In this document: in pieces, positions 37,520-46,312 of the stretch
How positions within the stretch are numbered: position 1 is the first letter of the stretch
Layout of the letters: each line of letters begins with the position of its first letter
Assembly: GCF_017163935.1 (NCBI RefSeq)
Contig: NZ_JABVZR010000002.1
Location: 1,550,001 to 1,614,000 of the forward strand
Length of the DNA stretch: 64,000 nucleotides
Origin: Novosphingobium terrae
Lineage (GTDB): Bacteria > Pseudomonadota > Alphaproteobacteria > Sphingomonadales > Sphingomonadaceae
Direction: 5' to 3'
Notes under the pieces: model-generated
Seen by the model: the letters and a program-made list of their open reading frames with translations, nothing else
What the model was told of the DNA's origin: nothing
Database searches by the model: none
Made by a program: the position numbers and the translations under genes

Positions 37520-38767
37520 ATGATGCTGCGCAGCATACATCGTATCGTGGCGATTTTGATCGTATTGGTCACGCTCTATCTCGGCGTCACGGGGACACTG
37601 ATCGAAGCGGTCGACCTGCGGACCCTGATGACCGATCCGCAGCCCTTCGATCCCGACCTGATGGCCATGCGCGAGGATTTCGAGGGGCCGCCGAATTTCC
37701 GCGTCCTCAAGACCAGCGATCATCTGGCGGGCACGATTCCCGATCAAGCCGATTACGCCGCGCTCCTGGAGCGCGTGGCTAAGGCCGCTCGTGCCGAAAA
37801 TCCCGGATTGCCGCTACGCTATGCCGAACTGCGCGTGGCGGAAGGCCGGGTCATCGGGCAGGTGAAAATCGGCGAACGAGAACTTCGCTATGACGCGCTG
37901 ACAGCTGCGCCGCTCGGCGCGCCGCCGCAAGGGCTTGATGGGCCACGTCATCCCCCATCACTGCGCAACACGATCAAGAGCCTGCATCGCATGACCAGCT
38001 TCGGCAATTGGGCCTTGTGGATCAATGTGGTGACGGCAGCCGGTCTGATCCTGCTGATCGTGACCGGGGTGATCCTCTACGTCCGGATTTACCGCGTACG
38101 CTTGCGCATCAAGCGGCCCAATCCATTCTGGAGCGTGGGTGGCACCTGGCGGGCTCTGCACCGGTCGATTTCGATCGCCTGCGCCCTGTTCCTGACGATC
38201 GTGGTTCTGAGCGGTGCATGGCTGGCCTATGAGAGCCTGATCTATGGCATGTACAATGCCGCTCATCGCCCAGCCCAGCCCATGGCGGAGCGGTCGTCCG
38301 GCAAAAGCCGCGGACCAGCCACAGGCAACTACGCCGATGTCTCCAGCCCGCTGCGCGATGAGGAATTGGCACCGATGCTGCGTACGACACTCGGCACCTA
38401 TCACCGCATCATGCCCGATCTAGCAATCCGCGCGGTGCGTCTGCGTTATTTCGCCGGCATGCCGCAAGGGGTGGTCATCACCGACGGCTATCGCGCTCAG
38501 CAAATCGATATCGACACCGCCACCGGCAGGCGGGTCAGCCGTACCGAGGCGTCCTATCCAGAAACGGGCTTTCCTTTCGGATGGGAAGCGCATCAAATCG
38601 CCAAGGGCGTGCATCGCGGTGATTATTTCGGCGTGGGTGCTCGTGCGATGAGCATCATCGCTGGTGTTGCCATGATCTATCTCTCCGTTTCGGGCATCGC
38701 ACTTTACGCTGCGATGTGGCGGAAGCGGCGCGAGAGCGGCAGAAAGGCCTTCTTCTGGAAAGGATGA
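37520..38767 (+). CDS. PepSY-TM membrane protein 3
   Basis: A 415-residue homologue of PepSY 1. The helix SIHRIVAILIVLVTLYLGVTG, NTIKSLHRM, LHRSISIACALF and HQIAKGVHRGDYFG align with it, and the ends SGRKAFFWKG and SGRTSFFWKG nearly match. An insert of about 20 residues (AHRPAQPMAERSSGK) near residue 250 is absent from protein 1. The ATG at 37520 starts at the same place as its homologues; longer frames lack a ribosome site. It lies alone between repeats d and e. Confidence 0.82.
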   Translation: MMLRSIHRIVAILIVLVTLYLGVTGTLIEAVDLRTLMTDPQPFDPDLMAMREDFEGPPNFRVLKTSDHLAGTIPDQADYAALLERVAKAARAENPGLPLRYAELRVAEGRVIGQVKIGERELRYDALTAAPLGAPPQGLDGPRHPPSLRNTIKSLHRMTSFGNWALWINVVTAAGLILLIVTGVILYVRIYRVRLRIKRPNPFWSVGGTWRALHRSISIACALFLTIVVLSGAWLAYESLIYGMYNAAHRPAQPMAERSSGKSRGPATGNYADVSSPLRDEELAPMLRTTLGTYHRIMPDLAIRAVRLRYFAGMPQGVVITDGYRAQQIDIDTATGRRVSRTEASYPETGFPFGWEAHQIAKGVHRGDYFGVGARAMSIIAGVAMIYLSVSGIALYAAMWRKRRESGRKAFFWKG

Positions 38768-38772
38768 TCGCT

Positions 38773-38789
38773 GCTTTAGATTCGGTTTG
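38773..38789 (+). promoter_or_regulatory. PhoP-box-like direct repeat e
   Basis: GCTTTA-GATTC-GGTTTG, six bases after the PepSY 3 stop and 258 bases before the next TBDR. The GGTTTGGATTGGG string is shared with repeat c. Confidence 0.45.
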
Positions 38790-39046
38790 GATTGGGGTGA
38801 TAGAGCCCGGTCCTAGCCAGGGCCAAAGTGTCGAAGCACAACCGTCGGTAGGGTGAACAGGGAGAGGCGGGGGCCTGGTAGGGGCCTTCAGCCCAACCGG
38901 TCGGTCGAGCCACACATCGATATGCGGAACAACGCTATGCTCGGGGACCGGCGCCTGCGGCCTGCAATCAGGCTGCTTTGACATGTTCCGCGTCACTGTC
39001 GTCGCGCAGCCAATTTCAGACACCAATCAAAAGGAGGGGATTTTTT

Positions 39047-41881
39047 ATGGACAATCGTATGTATCGTTCGTCGCTCAGAGCATCCGCGGGACTGCTTGCT
39101 TTCGTCGTTCTGGGCGGCACGGCCCACGCGCAGGATGCCGCCGCGCCTGCCAAGGATCCCGCGCCAGACCATGAGATCATCGTGACTGGATCCAGACTCG
39201 CTACCAACGGCAACAGCAGCCCGACGCCGGTGACGGTGGCCGGTGTGGATACGCTGCTCAATGCCCAACCGGCTGGTGTGATCGAGGGCCTCAACAGCCT
39301 GCCCGGCCTGATGGGCTCGACCAACCCGACCAGCAATGCCAAAAGTGGCGGCGTCAACGAACTCAACCTGCGTGGCATCGGCTACACGCGCGGGCTGATC
39401 CTGATCGACGGACGGCGGGTGGGGCCGACACAAGGCGACGGCTCGGTGGACGTCGATGTGGTGCCACAGGTGCTGCTCAAGCATGTCGATGTGGTGACCG
39501 GTGGCGCCTCGGCGGCCTATGGGTCGGATGCAGTGTCGGGCGTGGTCAACTTCGTCACCGACACCAAGTTCAACGGGCTCAAGCTGGACCTGCACAGCGG
39601 GATCTCGAACTATGGCGACGACCGCAAGATCGGTGTCAGCGCAGCATGGGGAACCAAGTTCAGCGATGGGCGGGGCCACTTCGAGATCGGCTATGAATAT
39701 GCCGACAATGCAGGCTTCCTGCGCTCTAGCCGGCCCTTTATGAACAATTATTCCAGCCTGGTGGGATCGGGTACTGCGGCCTCGCCCTACACCACCATCT
39801 ATGGCGGCAGGCTCAACACCGTGGCCTTTGGCGGCCTGATCAACTCAGGCCCCCTGGCCGGTTTGCAGTTCGCGCAGAACGGCGTGCTGTCGGCTTTCAA
39901 CAAAGGCACGGTCACGGCGACTCCTTCGGTCAGCACCGGGGGAGACGGCGCCTACTTCATCGGTTCCACGGCGGGCACGCCGCTGGTCAACCATCGGTCG
40001 ATGGCGCGCCTGGACTATGATGTCACCGACAGCATCTCGGCGCATGTGACCGGGATCTTCAGCAAGTTCAAGCAGAGCTATACCCAGCAAAACCCCTTGT
40101 TCAGCGCCATCAGCATTGGCTACAACAACGCCTATCTGGCCAGCGTGCAACCGCAGTATCAAGCGACTATCGCAGCGCAGCCGGTCGGCTCCTCCTTCAC
40201 CTTTTCCAAGATGGACCTGTCGCTCCCCGCCTATCAGTACAATGTACTCAACAGCTATTACAATGTGGATGCGGGGCTGATTGGCAAGCTGGGCGGCTTC
40301 GATTGGGAGGCCGATTACTATCGCTCGGAGAACCATCAGACCACGCGGAACAACAACAATATCAACCTCCAGCATCTGTGGGCTGCGACCAATGCCGTGA
40401 GCAGTGGCGGCCAGACCGTTTGCAATGCGGCATTGACCAATCCAAATTACGCCAATTGCGTACCGCTCAATCTGTTCGGGCCGTCTTCGGACCAGACTAC
40501 GGCGATGTCCTATATCGAACAGGCAACGTCGAGTACGCAGCATTATACCACGGATGATTTCAACGGTAACATCAAAGGCACGTTGTTCCATCTGCCTGCG
40601 GGCGATGTGAAAGCGGTGGTGATGGGGGAATGGCGCAAGCTGACATATGAAGTGGGCAGCAACGCCACCCCGACGGATATGATGGATTGCAACGGTATTC
40701 AGTTCAACTGTGTTAACAGTCAGAATTCTTTGCGCTATCTGGGCGGACAAGTCGCCATCCGCACACCGGTTAGCCAGACCGTCACTGAGGTCGCCGCCGA
40801 AGCCGAGGTGCCGGTGCTGGCAGACAAGCCATTCTTCAAATCGCTCAATCTGAACGGTGCCGTGCGCTATGCCCATTATGACACCAGCGGCGGCGCCTGG
40901 ACCTGGAAGGGCGGGGTGGTCTGGAATGTCAGCGACGAATTGACCCTGCGCGCAACGCGCTCACGCGATATTCGCGCGCCCAATCTGACCGATCTGTTCG
41001 CTCCCGCGGCGCTGACTACGGTCAACTACAACGACCTGCACACCAACACCTCGGGCATCGCTACCCAACTGTCTTCGGGCAATCCCACCCTCAAGCCCGA
41101 GAAGGCCGATACGCTGACGCTGGGCTTCGTATTCAAGCCGCATTGGGTGCCCGGCTTTAGCCTGGCGGTCGACTACTACAAGATCAACATCAACCAGGCG
41201 CTGGTCAATCTCTCCGGCTTCCAGCCAGCGACGCAAGCGGCCTGCGAGACCTCGGGCGGTACAGCGGCAGTCTGCGCGCTCTATGTCCGTCAACACCCCT
41301 TCAGCGACAATACCTCGGACAATTATCCCACGCTTCTGCTCGCCCAGACGCTTAACGTCGCCTCGCTGGCAACCCACGGGATCGACATCGAGGCCAATTA
41401 TGCCCACCCGATCGCCAATCAACTTCTGACCGCCCGCGCGCTCGTGACCTATCAGCCGGTCCTGCGCTACAACAACGGACCGACCGGCATCGTCGACATG
41501 GGCGGCGCGGCCGACGGCGTTGCGGGCCTGCCTCCCATTCCCAAATGGAAGGTGGTCGGCGCTGTAAGTTATGACATCACCCACGCGGTTCATGCCATGG
41601 TGCAGGAGCGCTGGCGTGCGAAGCTGAAGCAGAATGGCACGCCCTCACTGGTGTTCGCCACGGGCAATGTGGCATCGGTGGGGTACACCGACGTCAACCT
41701 GAGCGTGGATGTGGCGCGCAACTTCACAGCCTATTTTAACATCCAGAACCTGTTCAACACAGCGCCTCCGCTGTTCAACAGCAGCGGCGCGTCGACGCAG
41801 CTCAATTATTTCGGGGGATTTGCTCAAGGTGATGATACCGAAGGTCGCTACTTCACGGTGGGTGTGCGCTGGAGGATGTAA
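39047..41881 (+). CDS. TonB-dependent receptor, large type 2
   Basis: A 944-residue TBDR, paralogous to 30301 and 46313. The signal peptide ends TAHAQ, the plug begins IIVTGSRLATNGNSSPTP, AYGSDAVSGVVNF marks the plug core, and GRYFTVGVRWRM is the terminal strand. AAGGAGGGG lies before the ATG at 39047. A strong hairpin follows. It probably recognises a ligand related to that of 30301, since plug and barrel patterns are similar. Confidence 0.88.
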   Translation: MDNRMYRSSLRASAGLLAFVVLGGTAHAQDAAAPAKDPAPDHEIIVTGSRLATNGNSSPTPVTVAGVDTLLNAQPAGVIEGLNSLPGLMGSTNPTSNAKSGGVNELNLRGIGYTRGLILIDGRRVGPTQGDGSVDVDVVPQVLLKHVDVVTGGASAAYGSDAVSGVVNFVTDTKFNGLKLDLHSGISNYGDDRKIGVSAAWGTKFSDGRGHFEIGYEYADNAGFLRSSRPFMNNYSSLVGSGTAASPYTTIYGGRLNTVAFGGLINSGPLAGLQFAQNGVLSAFNKGTVTATPSVSTGGDGAYFIGSTAGTPLVNHRSMARLDYDVTDSISAHVTGIFSKFKQSYTQQNPLFSAISIGYNNAYLASVQPQYQATIAAQPVGSSFTFSKMDLSLPAYQYNVLNSYYNVDAGLIGKLGGFDWEADYYRSENHQTTRNNNNINLQHLWAATNAVSSGGQTVCNAALTNPNYANCVPLNLFGPSSDQTTAMSYIEQATSSTQHYTTDDFNGNIKGTLFHLPAGDVKAVVMGEWRKLTYEVGSNATPTDMMDCNGIQFNCVNSQNSLRYLGGQVAIRTPVSQTVTEVAAEAEVPVLADKPFFKSLNLNGAVRYAHYDTSGGAWTWKGGVVWNVSDELTLRATRSRDIRAPNLTDLFAPAALTTVNYNDLHTNTSGIATQLSSGNPTLKPEKADTLTLGFVFKPHWVPGFSLAVDYYKININQALVNLSGFQPATQAACETSGGTAAVCALYVRQHPFSDNTSDNYPTLLLAQTLNVASLATHGIDIEANYAHPIANQLLTARALVTYQPVLRYNNGPTGIVDMGGAADGVAGLPPIPKWKVVGAVSYDITHAVHAMVQERWRAKLKQNGTPSLVFATGNVASVGYTDVNLSVDVARNFTAYFNIQNLFNTAPPLFNSSGASTQLNYFGGFAQGDDTEGRYFTVGVRWRM

Positions 41882-41912
41882 AAGCGTTAAGTGTCATGAT
41901 GGGGCCAATCTG

Positions 41913-41944
41913 ATGACCCACCTTGCGTACGCAGGGTGGGTCAT
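41913..41944 (+). terminator. Hairpin terminator after the TBDR gene
   Basis: ATGACCCACC (41913-41922) pairs with GGTGGGTCAT (41935-41944), with an inner TGCG/CGCA stem. The rest of the gap to the IS5 element has a second GC-rich hairpin near 42092-42120 and no recognised gene. Confidence 0.55.
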
Positions 41945-42223
41945 GAGTTCTGGAACATGAGTCTTCCCAATCTCTACACCCTCGGTCGTGCTCCGCTTAC
42001 TTTTGAAAGCGGCGGAGAGTGACGGAATGGCGATGGCCGAGCCCAGGCAATGCGAGATTAAAATCGCTCATTTGTCGAACTTCGTGGTGGGGAGCGCAAT
42101 CGTACTCTTGCGCTTCCGGCTGACGATCGATGGGTCAGCAACTTGCTCAGACTTTTGCCCTAGGCTCAGGACCCATTGATTGGTCGGGGAGGATGTGATT
42201 CAGGCTCTGTGAGGAGACTGAGC

Positions 42224-42571
42224 ATGAGCGACCTGTATTGGCTGACGGACGAGCAGATGACGCGGCTGTTGCCCTATTTCCCCAAGAGCCACGGCAAGCC
42301 CCGAGTTGATGATCGACGGGTGCTGAGCGGGATCATCTTCGTCAACCGCAACGGGCTGCGCTGGCGTGATGCACCCAGAGAATACGGGCCACACAAGACA
42401 TTGTACAACCGCTGGAAACGTTGGGGCGCGATGGGCGTGTTCACCCGGATGATGGAGGGTCTGTCCGCTCAGAAAGCTGAGCATCAGACTGTCATGATCG
42501 ATGCGACCTATCTCAAGGCTCACCGCACGGCTTCCAGCCTTGGGGTAAAAAAGGGGATTTTGGACGCCTGA
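42224..42571 (+). CDS. IS5 transposase, upstream frame (insA-like)
   Basis: A 115-residue N-terminal part with the LTDEQMTRLLPYFP helix and the first DDE aspartate in MIDATYLKAH. GAGGAG precedes the ATG at 42224. The frame ends soon after the slippery heptamer A-AAA-AAG (42547-42553); a -1 shift there continues as KKGDFGRLIGRTKGG into the downstream frame. Confidence 0.8.
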   Translation: MSDLYWLTDEQMTRLLPYFPKSHGKPRVDDRRVLSGIIFVNRNGLRWRDAPREYGPHKTLYNRWKRWGAMGVFTRMMEGLSAQKAEHQTVMIDATYLKAHRTASSLGVKKGILDA

Positions 42572-42591
42572 TCGGACGAACCAAGGGCGGC

Positions 42592-42981
42592 ATGAACACC
42601 AAGCTGCACGCTGTCACCGACGCCAACGGCCGCCCCTTGAGTTTCTTCATCACGGCGGGCCAGATCAGCGATTACACCGGCGCGGCAGCTCTGCTCGATG
42701 ATCTCCCCAAGGCGCAGTGGATGCTGGCAGACCGGGGCTATGATGCCGAATGGTTTCGCGATGCACTGGAGCAAAAGGGCATCAAGCCCTGCATTCCAGG
42801 CCGCAAATCCCGCTCCTTTCCAATCAAATACGACAAGCGCCGGTACAAACGGCGCAATCGCATCGAGATCATGTTCGGCCGCTTGAAGGACTGGCGCCGC
42901 GTCGCGACCCGCTACGATCGCTGTCCGACGGTGTTCTTCTCCACCCTTGCTCTGGCAGCTACCGTGCTCTTCTGGCTATGA
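42592..42981 (+). CDS. IS5 transposase, downstream frame (DDE core)
   Basis: A 129-residue reading from an internal ATG, probably made as the C-terminal part of a -1 fusion of about 252 residues. It has the second aspartate in LADRGYD and the glutamate in RNRIEIMFGRLKDWRR, the IS5 DDE set. Both catalytic parts look intact, so the element may be active. Confidence 0.8.
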   Translation: MNTKLHAVTDANGRPLSFFITAGQISDYTGAAALLDDLPKAQWMLADRGYDAEWFRDALEQKGIKPCIPGRKSRSFPIKYDKRRYKRRNRIEIMFGRLKDWRRVATRYDRCPTVFFSTLALAATVLFWL

Positions 42982-43067
42982 TCAACGAGTCCTGATGGGG
43001 TGGACGCCCCCCGACGGCCTTGATGTGTCAAAGTGGAGGTGTTGAACACCACTTGAAGGAGGCGTCC

Positions 43068-44093
43068 ATGGAAGAGGTTACTACGATCGGGCTGGATCTG
43101 GCCAAGCAGGTTTTTCAGGCTCACGGTGCAGATAGCTCTGGTGCCGTGGTATTCCGCAAGACATTGCGGCGACATAAGGTGCTGGCATTCTTCTCAGCGC
43201 AGCCACCCTGCCTTGTGGCGATGGAAGCGTGCGGAGGGGCGCACTACTGGGCACGCGAGATCGGCAGGCTCGGTCATGCGGTACGGCTGATTGCGCCTAC
43301 ATTTGTGAAGCCGTTCGTGAAGCGGCAAAAGAATGATGCAGCTGATGCCGAGGCGATCTGCGAGGCAGCCCAGAGACCGACGATGCGGTTCGTCGCGGTC
43401 AAGAGCGAAACGGCTCAAGCGAGCGCCACGATTTTCCGCACGCGTGATCTGCTGGTGCGGCAGCGAACCCAGGATATCAACGCGCTGCGGGGCCATCTGG
43501 CAGAATATGGACTGATTGCCGGGCAAGGCGTTGGGCAAGTCTCCAAGCTGATCGACATGATCGAACGCCCGACATACGAACTGCCCGAGGCGGCCCGATC
43601 GATGCTCAAGGTCTTGGCAGGCATGATCGTGGTGCTAGATGAGCAGGTGAAGCTGCTCGATCAGGAAATCGCCAGACGCGCCAGAACTGACGATGTCCCA
43701 TGCCGGTTGATGACTATCCCCGGTATCGGTCCGATTACGGCAACCGCGCTTGCCGCTCTGGCGCCGCCGCCAGAGGTGTTCCGCAAGGGACGGGATTTCG
43801 CGGCGTGGCTCGGGCTGACTCCGGTCCAAAAATCAACCGGCGGCAAACAGAAGCTGGGCGCGACCTCCAAGATGGGGGAACGAACTTTGCGTCGGCTCCT
43901 GATCATCGGGGCAAGCTCGGTTGTGTGTCAGGCAACAAGGCGCGGCGCACCGACAGGCTCATGGCTGGCACGGATGCTAGCGCGCAAACCAAGAATGCTG
44001 GTGATCACCGCTCTTGCTAACAAGATGGCGCGAACGCTGTGGGCACTGATGGCGAAGAACGATATTTATAGGGCTCCGGTCGTGGCGGCGTAA
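43068..44093 (+). CDS. IS110-family (IS1111-type) DEDD transposase
   Basis: A 341-residue transposase. The RuvC-like DEDD part has TIGLDLAKQVF, MEACGGAHYWARE and KNDAADAEAI; the C-terminal Tnp2 part has IPGIGPITATALAAL, with the conserved serine region near IIGASSVV. GAAGGAG precedes the ATG at 43068. The enzyme works with a bridge RNA made from the element's non-coding end, as known for the family. The reading frame is complete. Confidence 0.85.
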   Translation: MEEVTTIGLDLAKQVFQAHGADSSGAVVFRKTLRRHKVLAFFSAQPPCLVAMEACGGAHYWAREIGRLGHAVRLIAPTFVKPFVKRQKNDAADAEAICEAAQRPTMRFVAVKSETAQASATIFRTRDLLVRQRTQDINALRGHLAEYGLIAGQGVGQVSKLIDMIERPTYELPEAARSMLKVLAGMIVVLDEQVKLLDQEIARRARTDDVPCRLMTIPGIGPITATALAALAPPPEVFRKGRDFAAWLGLTPVQKSTGGKQKLGATSKMGERTLRRLLIIGASSVVCQATRRGAPTGSWLARMLARKPRMLVITALANKMARTLWALMAKNDIYRAPVVAA

Positions 44094-44348
44094 TCCATTA
44101 CGAGTGCGAGGGTGTCGGCAGATGTAGGAAGGTCAGATGGATAGCATGGCGTAACGGTCGACGAGACGGGATAGGCAAAACCAGATAGGTTCACGGTGCC
44201 AACCAAGCACGCAGTCCTGATATGGAGCCGATCCGCGAACTCCCATACGGGCCAGCGGCATCAATAAGGCCGCATCAAAGGCCGGACAGATGTCTGCACC
44301 CGACTACACGCTAGGCCTCCAAAAACCGCTTGCATCCTAAGGGGCGTT
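44094..44348 (+). ncRNA. Candidate bridge RNA region of the IS1111-type element
   Basis: The stretch between the transposase stop and the right subterminal repeat is non-coding and is where IS1111-group elements encode their bridge RNA. AGTCCTGAT at 44213-44221 repeats the nine bases just left of the element (42988-42996), as a target guide would. The exact RNA ends and fold were not determined. Confidence 0.35.
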
Positions 44349-44572
44349 CTCTAATCGCGGCTCCTTCGTCAACTTATTAGTCGCCTTCCGGGTCATGGTT
44401 CTCTTCGCGGTCGGCATTGGCCGCCGCAGCATCTGGTCCGGTCGGAAAAGCGCGGGCGCTGCAAGGTCCACAACGGGCTGACGTCAGATCACGTGCCCAT
44501 GGCCCCTAGCGCGCAGTCGCCCACACCTCGCCCGAGGCGACACGTACATCCGGCTCGTGCCGGACGATCTGG

Positions 44573-45604
44573 TTACGCCGCGGAAGCGACCGGCTCCCAG
44601 CGGAACGGCTCACCCGAGCGCCACACGCTGTGCAGGATCACCGACAGCTTCCGCGCCAGAGCGACTCTCGCCTTGCCTGGTCCGGCTCGCTCGGCGATCG
44701 CCAGCGCCCAGTCCTTCAGGTGCAGCGCTCGTTTCACCCGATGGAGGATCACGATGGCAGCCTCGTACATGAGCGTTCGCGCGAGGACGTCGCCGCATCC
44801 AGAAATGCGACCGCTACGGTCGATCTCACCTGACTGGTAGCGCCGCGGCGTCAGGCCGAGATGCGCTCCGACGGATCGCGAGCGAGAGAAACGAGCTGGA
44901 TCTTCGATGGTGCTGACGAATACGAGTGCCGATAGGGCGCCGATGCCTGGAACTGTCATGAGCAATCTGCAGGTTGCGTCTGCCTTCACCCGGCGCTGAA
45001 CGGCCGCGTCGAAGACGGCAATCTGCTCGCGAAGCTGTCTCCAGGTGGCAAGAAGCGGTCGCACGATAAACGCGACGTCGGGCGTATCCTCGATCATCGC
45101 TTCGACGCGGCGGTCGAACCTGAGCCCGCGGTCAGCACTCAGCAGCATGCCGAATGTCTTGAGCACGCCGCGCACCATGTTGGAGAGGCGCGTCCGCATT
45201 CCAACGAGTTGGGCTCGCGCACCGAGAAGGGATCGTGCTTGATGAGCATCCAACGACTTCACGTGGACGGAGCAGTACCAGCCTGTCCGTACCACCTGCG
45301 CCAACCCTTCCGCGTCATTTTGGTCGGTCTTGTTCAACCTCATTTGCAATGCTGCCTTCACCCGGCGGGCGTCAAGGACCGCGACATCGAGACCAGCACC
45401 ACGCAGGCCGTGTACAAGCCACGGTGTCATCGCTCCGGTCTCGACACCCACCTTCGCGTCAGCACCAGCATACCTGCAGATGAGCTTCGAGATCGAACAA
45501 GGGTCAGTTGGGCAGCTTCCTCTCCAGATCCGTTGCCCTTCGCTATCGACCACGCAGATCGCCGTGGTCTTCTGTGATACGTCCAAACCTACTGAGTGTG
45601 GCAT
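44573..45604 (-). CDS. IS110-family transposase, second element
   Basis: A 343-residue DEDD transposase of the IS110 group. The start VGLDVSQKTTAICVVD, then ETGAMTPWL, KTDQNDAEGLAQ and VPGIGALSALVFVS show an intact frame. It is only distantly related to the transposase at 43068. Element ends could not be fixed; the bridge RNA of this group would lie upstream of the start (just right of 45604). It is in opposite orientation to the other elements. Confidence 0.83.
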   Translation of the reverse strand: MPHSVGLDVSQKTTAICVVDSEGQRIWRGSCPTDPCSISKLICRYAGADAKVGVETGAMTPWLVHGLRGAGLDVAVLDARRVKAALQMRLNKTDQNDAEGLAQVVRTGWYCSVHVKSLDAHQARSLLGARAQLVGMRTRLSNMVRGVLKTFGMLLSADRGLRFDRRVEAMIEDTPDVAFIVRPLLATWRQLREQIAVFDAAVQRRVKADATCRLLMTVPGIGALSALVFVSTIEDPARFSRSRSVGAHLGLTPRRYQSGEIDRSGRISGCGDVLARTLMYEAAIVILHRVKRALHLKDWALAIAERAGPGKARVALARKLSVILHSVWRSGEPFRWEPVASAA

Positions 45605-46129
45605 TGAACCCTCCGATGGTGCTTACCCCGGGCCAAGCGCCCGGATCGCAACACTATCAATCATTCGACTCGATGCCGCGATTACCCGAGGTCCACAGAT
45701 GAGCCTAGCACTCGCGCACGGCAACGCCTTTGCTTATGATCCTACCCCTTGGTGCGAGCATGGTCGTCGCGTGGCACCCGATACGATTGCCGCTTCGCGG
45801 ACTTCTGGCATTTGCGACATGAGAGCGTCATTGGCGTGCCGCATCCAAATGGATAAATCCCACACCCGCGAATGGCTTCTTTCAGGTACCCAAGATGCTG
45901 TCATGGAGCACTGACTTGGAACCGCTTGTGACTGTCTGACCGGCGACTCGCGGGCTCGATCGGGACAAGCGCCGCGCTCAAATGGTTGGCGACGGTCAGA
46001 ACAATCCGCGCGCCTAGTCGTCCACCTCTATAAATTTCCCATGAATTACAAAGAGATTAGCCTGGTATGGTGACCGTCTGCGAGGCGAGCAGCTCTCATA
46101 AAGTAACTTGAAAATGTTAAAGAGACACG
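45605..46129. other. Intergenic region, probably including the left end of the second IS110 element
   Basis: No gene is recognised. The first 100-200 bases next to 45605 may encode that element's bridge RNA; the remainder is the upstream region of the next TBDR gene and is AT-richer. Confidence 0.35.
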
Positions 46130-46141
46130 GTCATCGGGTGA
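46130..46141. promoter_or_regulatory. Putative GntR operator, site 5
   Basis: GTCATCGGGTGA differs at one position from the reverse complement of sites 4 and 6. A TTGACA at 46158-46163 follows and could be a -35 box of the TBDR gene at 46313. Confidence 0.5.
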
Positions 46142-46312
46142 TCTGGTGTCTTTATCATTGACAGTCTCGATGCGTCTCGGCAAATCCCGGCTTGGGGGAT
46201 CAGGAGCGATCCTCCTGTCAGATCCGCGCGCTACAGCCTCGGGGATGGTGGGCGGCGGAAAACCTAAGAACGAAGCCGGCTCGATCCGGCTCGAAATGGA
46301 GAGGGGGAGCTG

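Larger units (their letters stand above)
42165..42996 (+). mobile_element. IS5-family insertion sequence (IS427-like)
   Basis: Imperfect terminal inverted repeats CTCAGGACCCATTGAT (42165-42180) and ATCAACGAGTCCTGAT (42981-42996) agree at 13 of 16 positions. They bracket a two-frame transposase typical of IS5/IS427 elements of about 0.83 kb. The target duplication is not clear, because an IS110-type element abuts the right end. Confidence 0.7.
43000..44350 (+). mobile_element. IS110-family element, IS1111-like
   Basis: A DEDD transposase gene is followed by about 255 non-coding bases. A short subterminal inverted pair, ACGCCCC (43004-43010) and GGGGCGT (44341-44347), fits the IS1111 group, which has such repeats and its long non-coding end downstream of the gene. 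Ends are approximate. The left end abuts the IS5 right end. Confidence 0.6.

Noticed and set aside
39845-40876. A 343-codon reverse-strand frame over the large receptor.
   Set aside because: Shadow of the receptor gene, no family motif.
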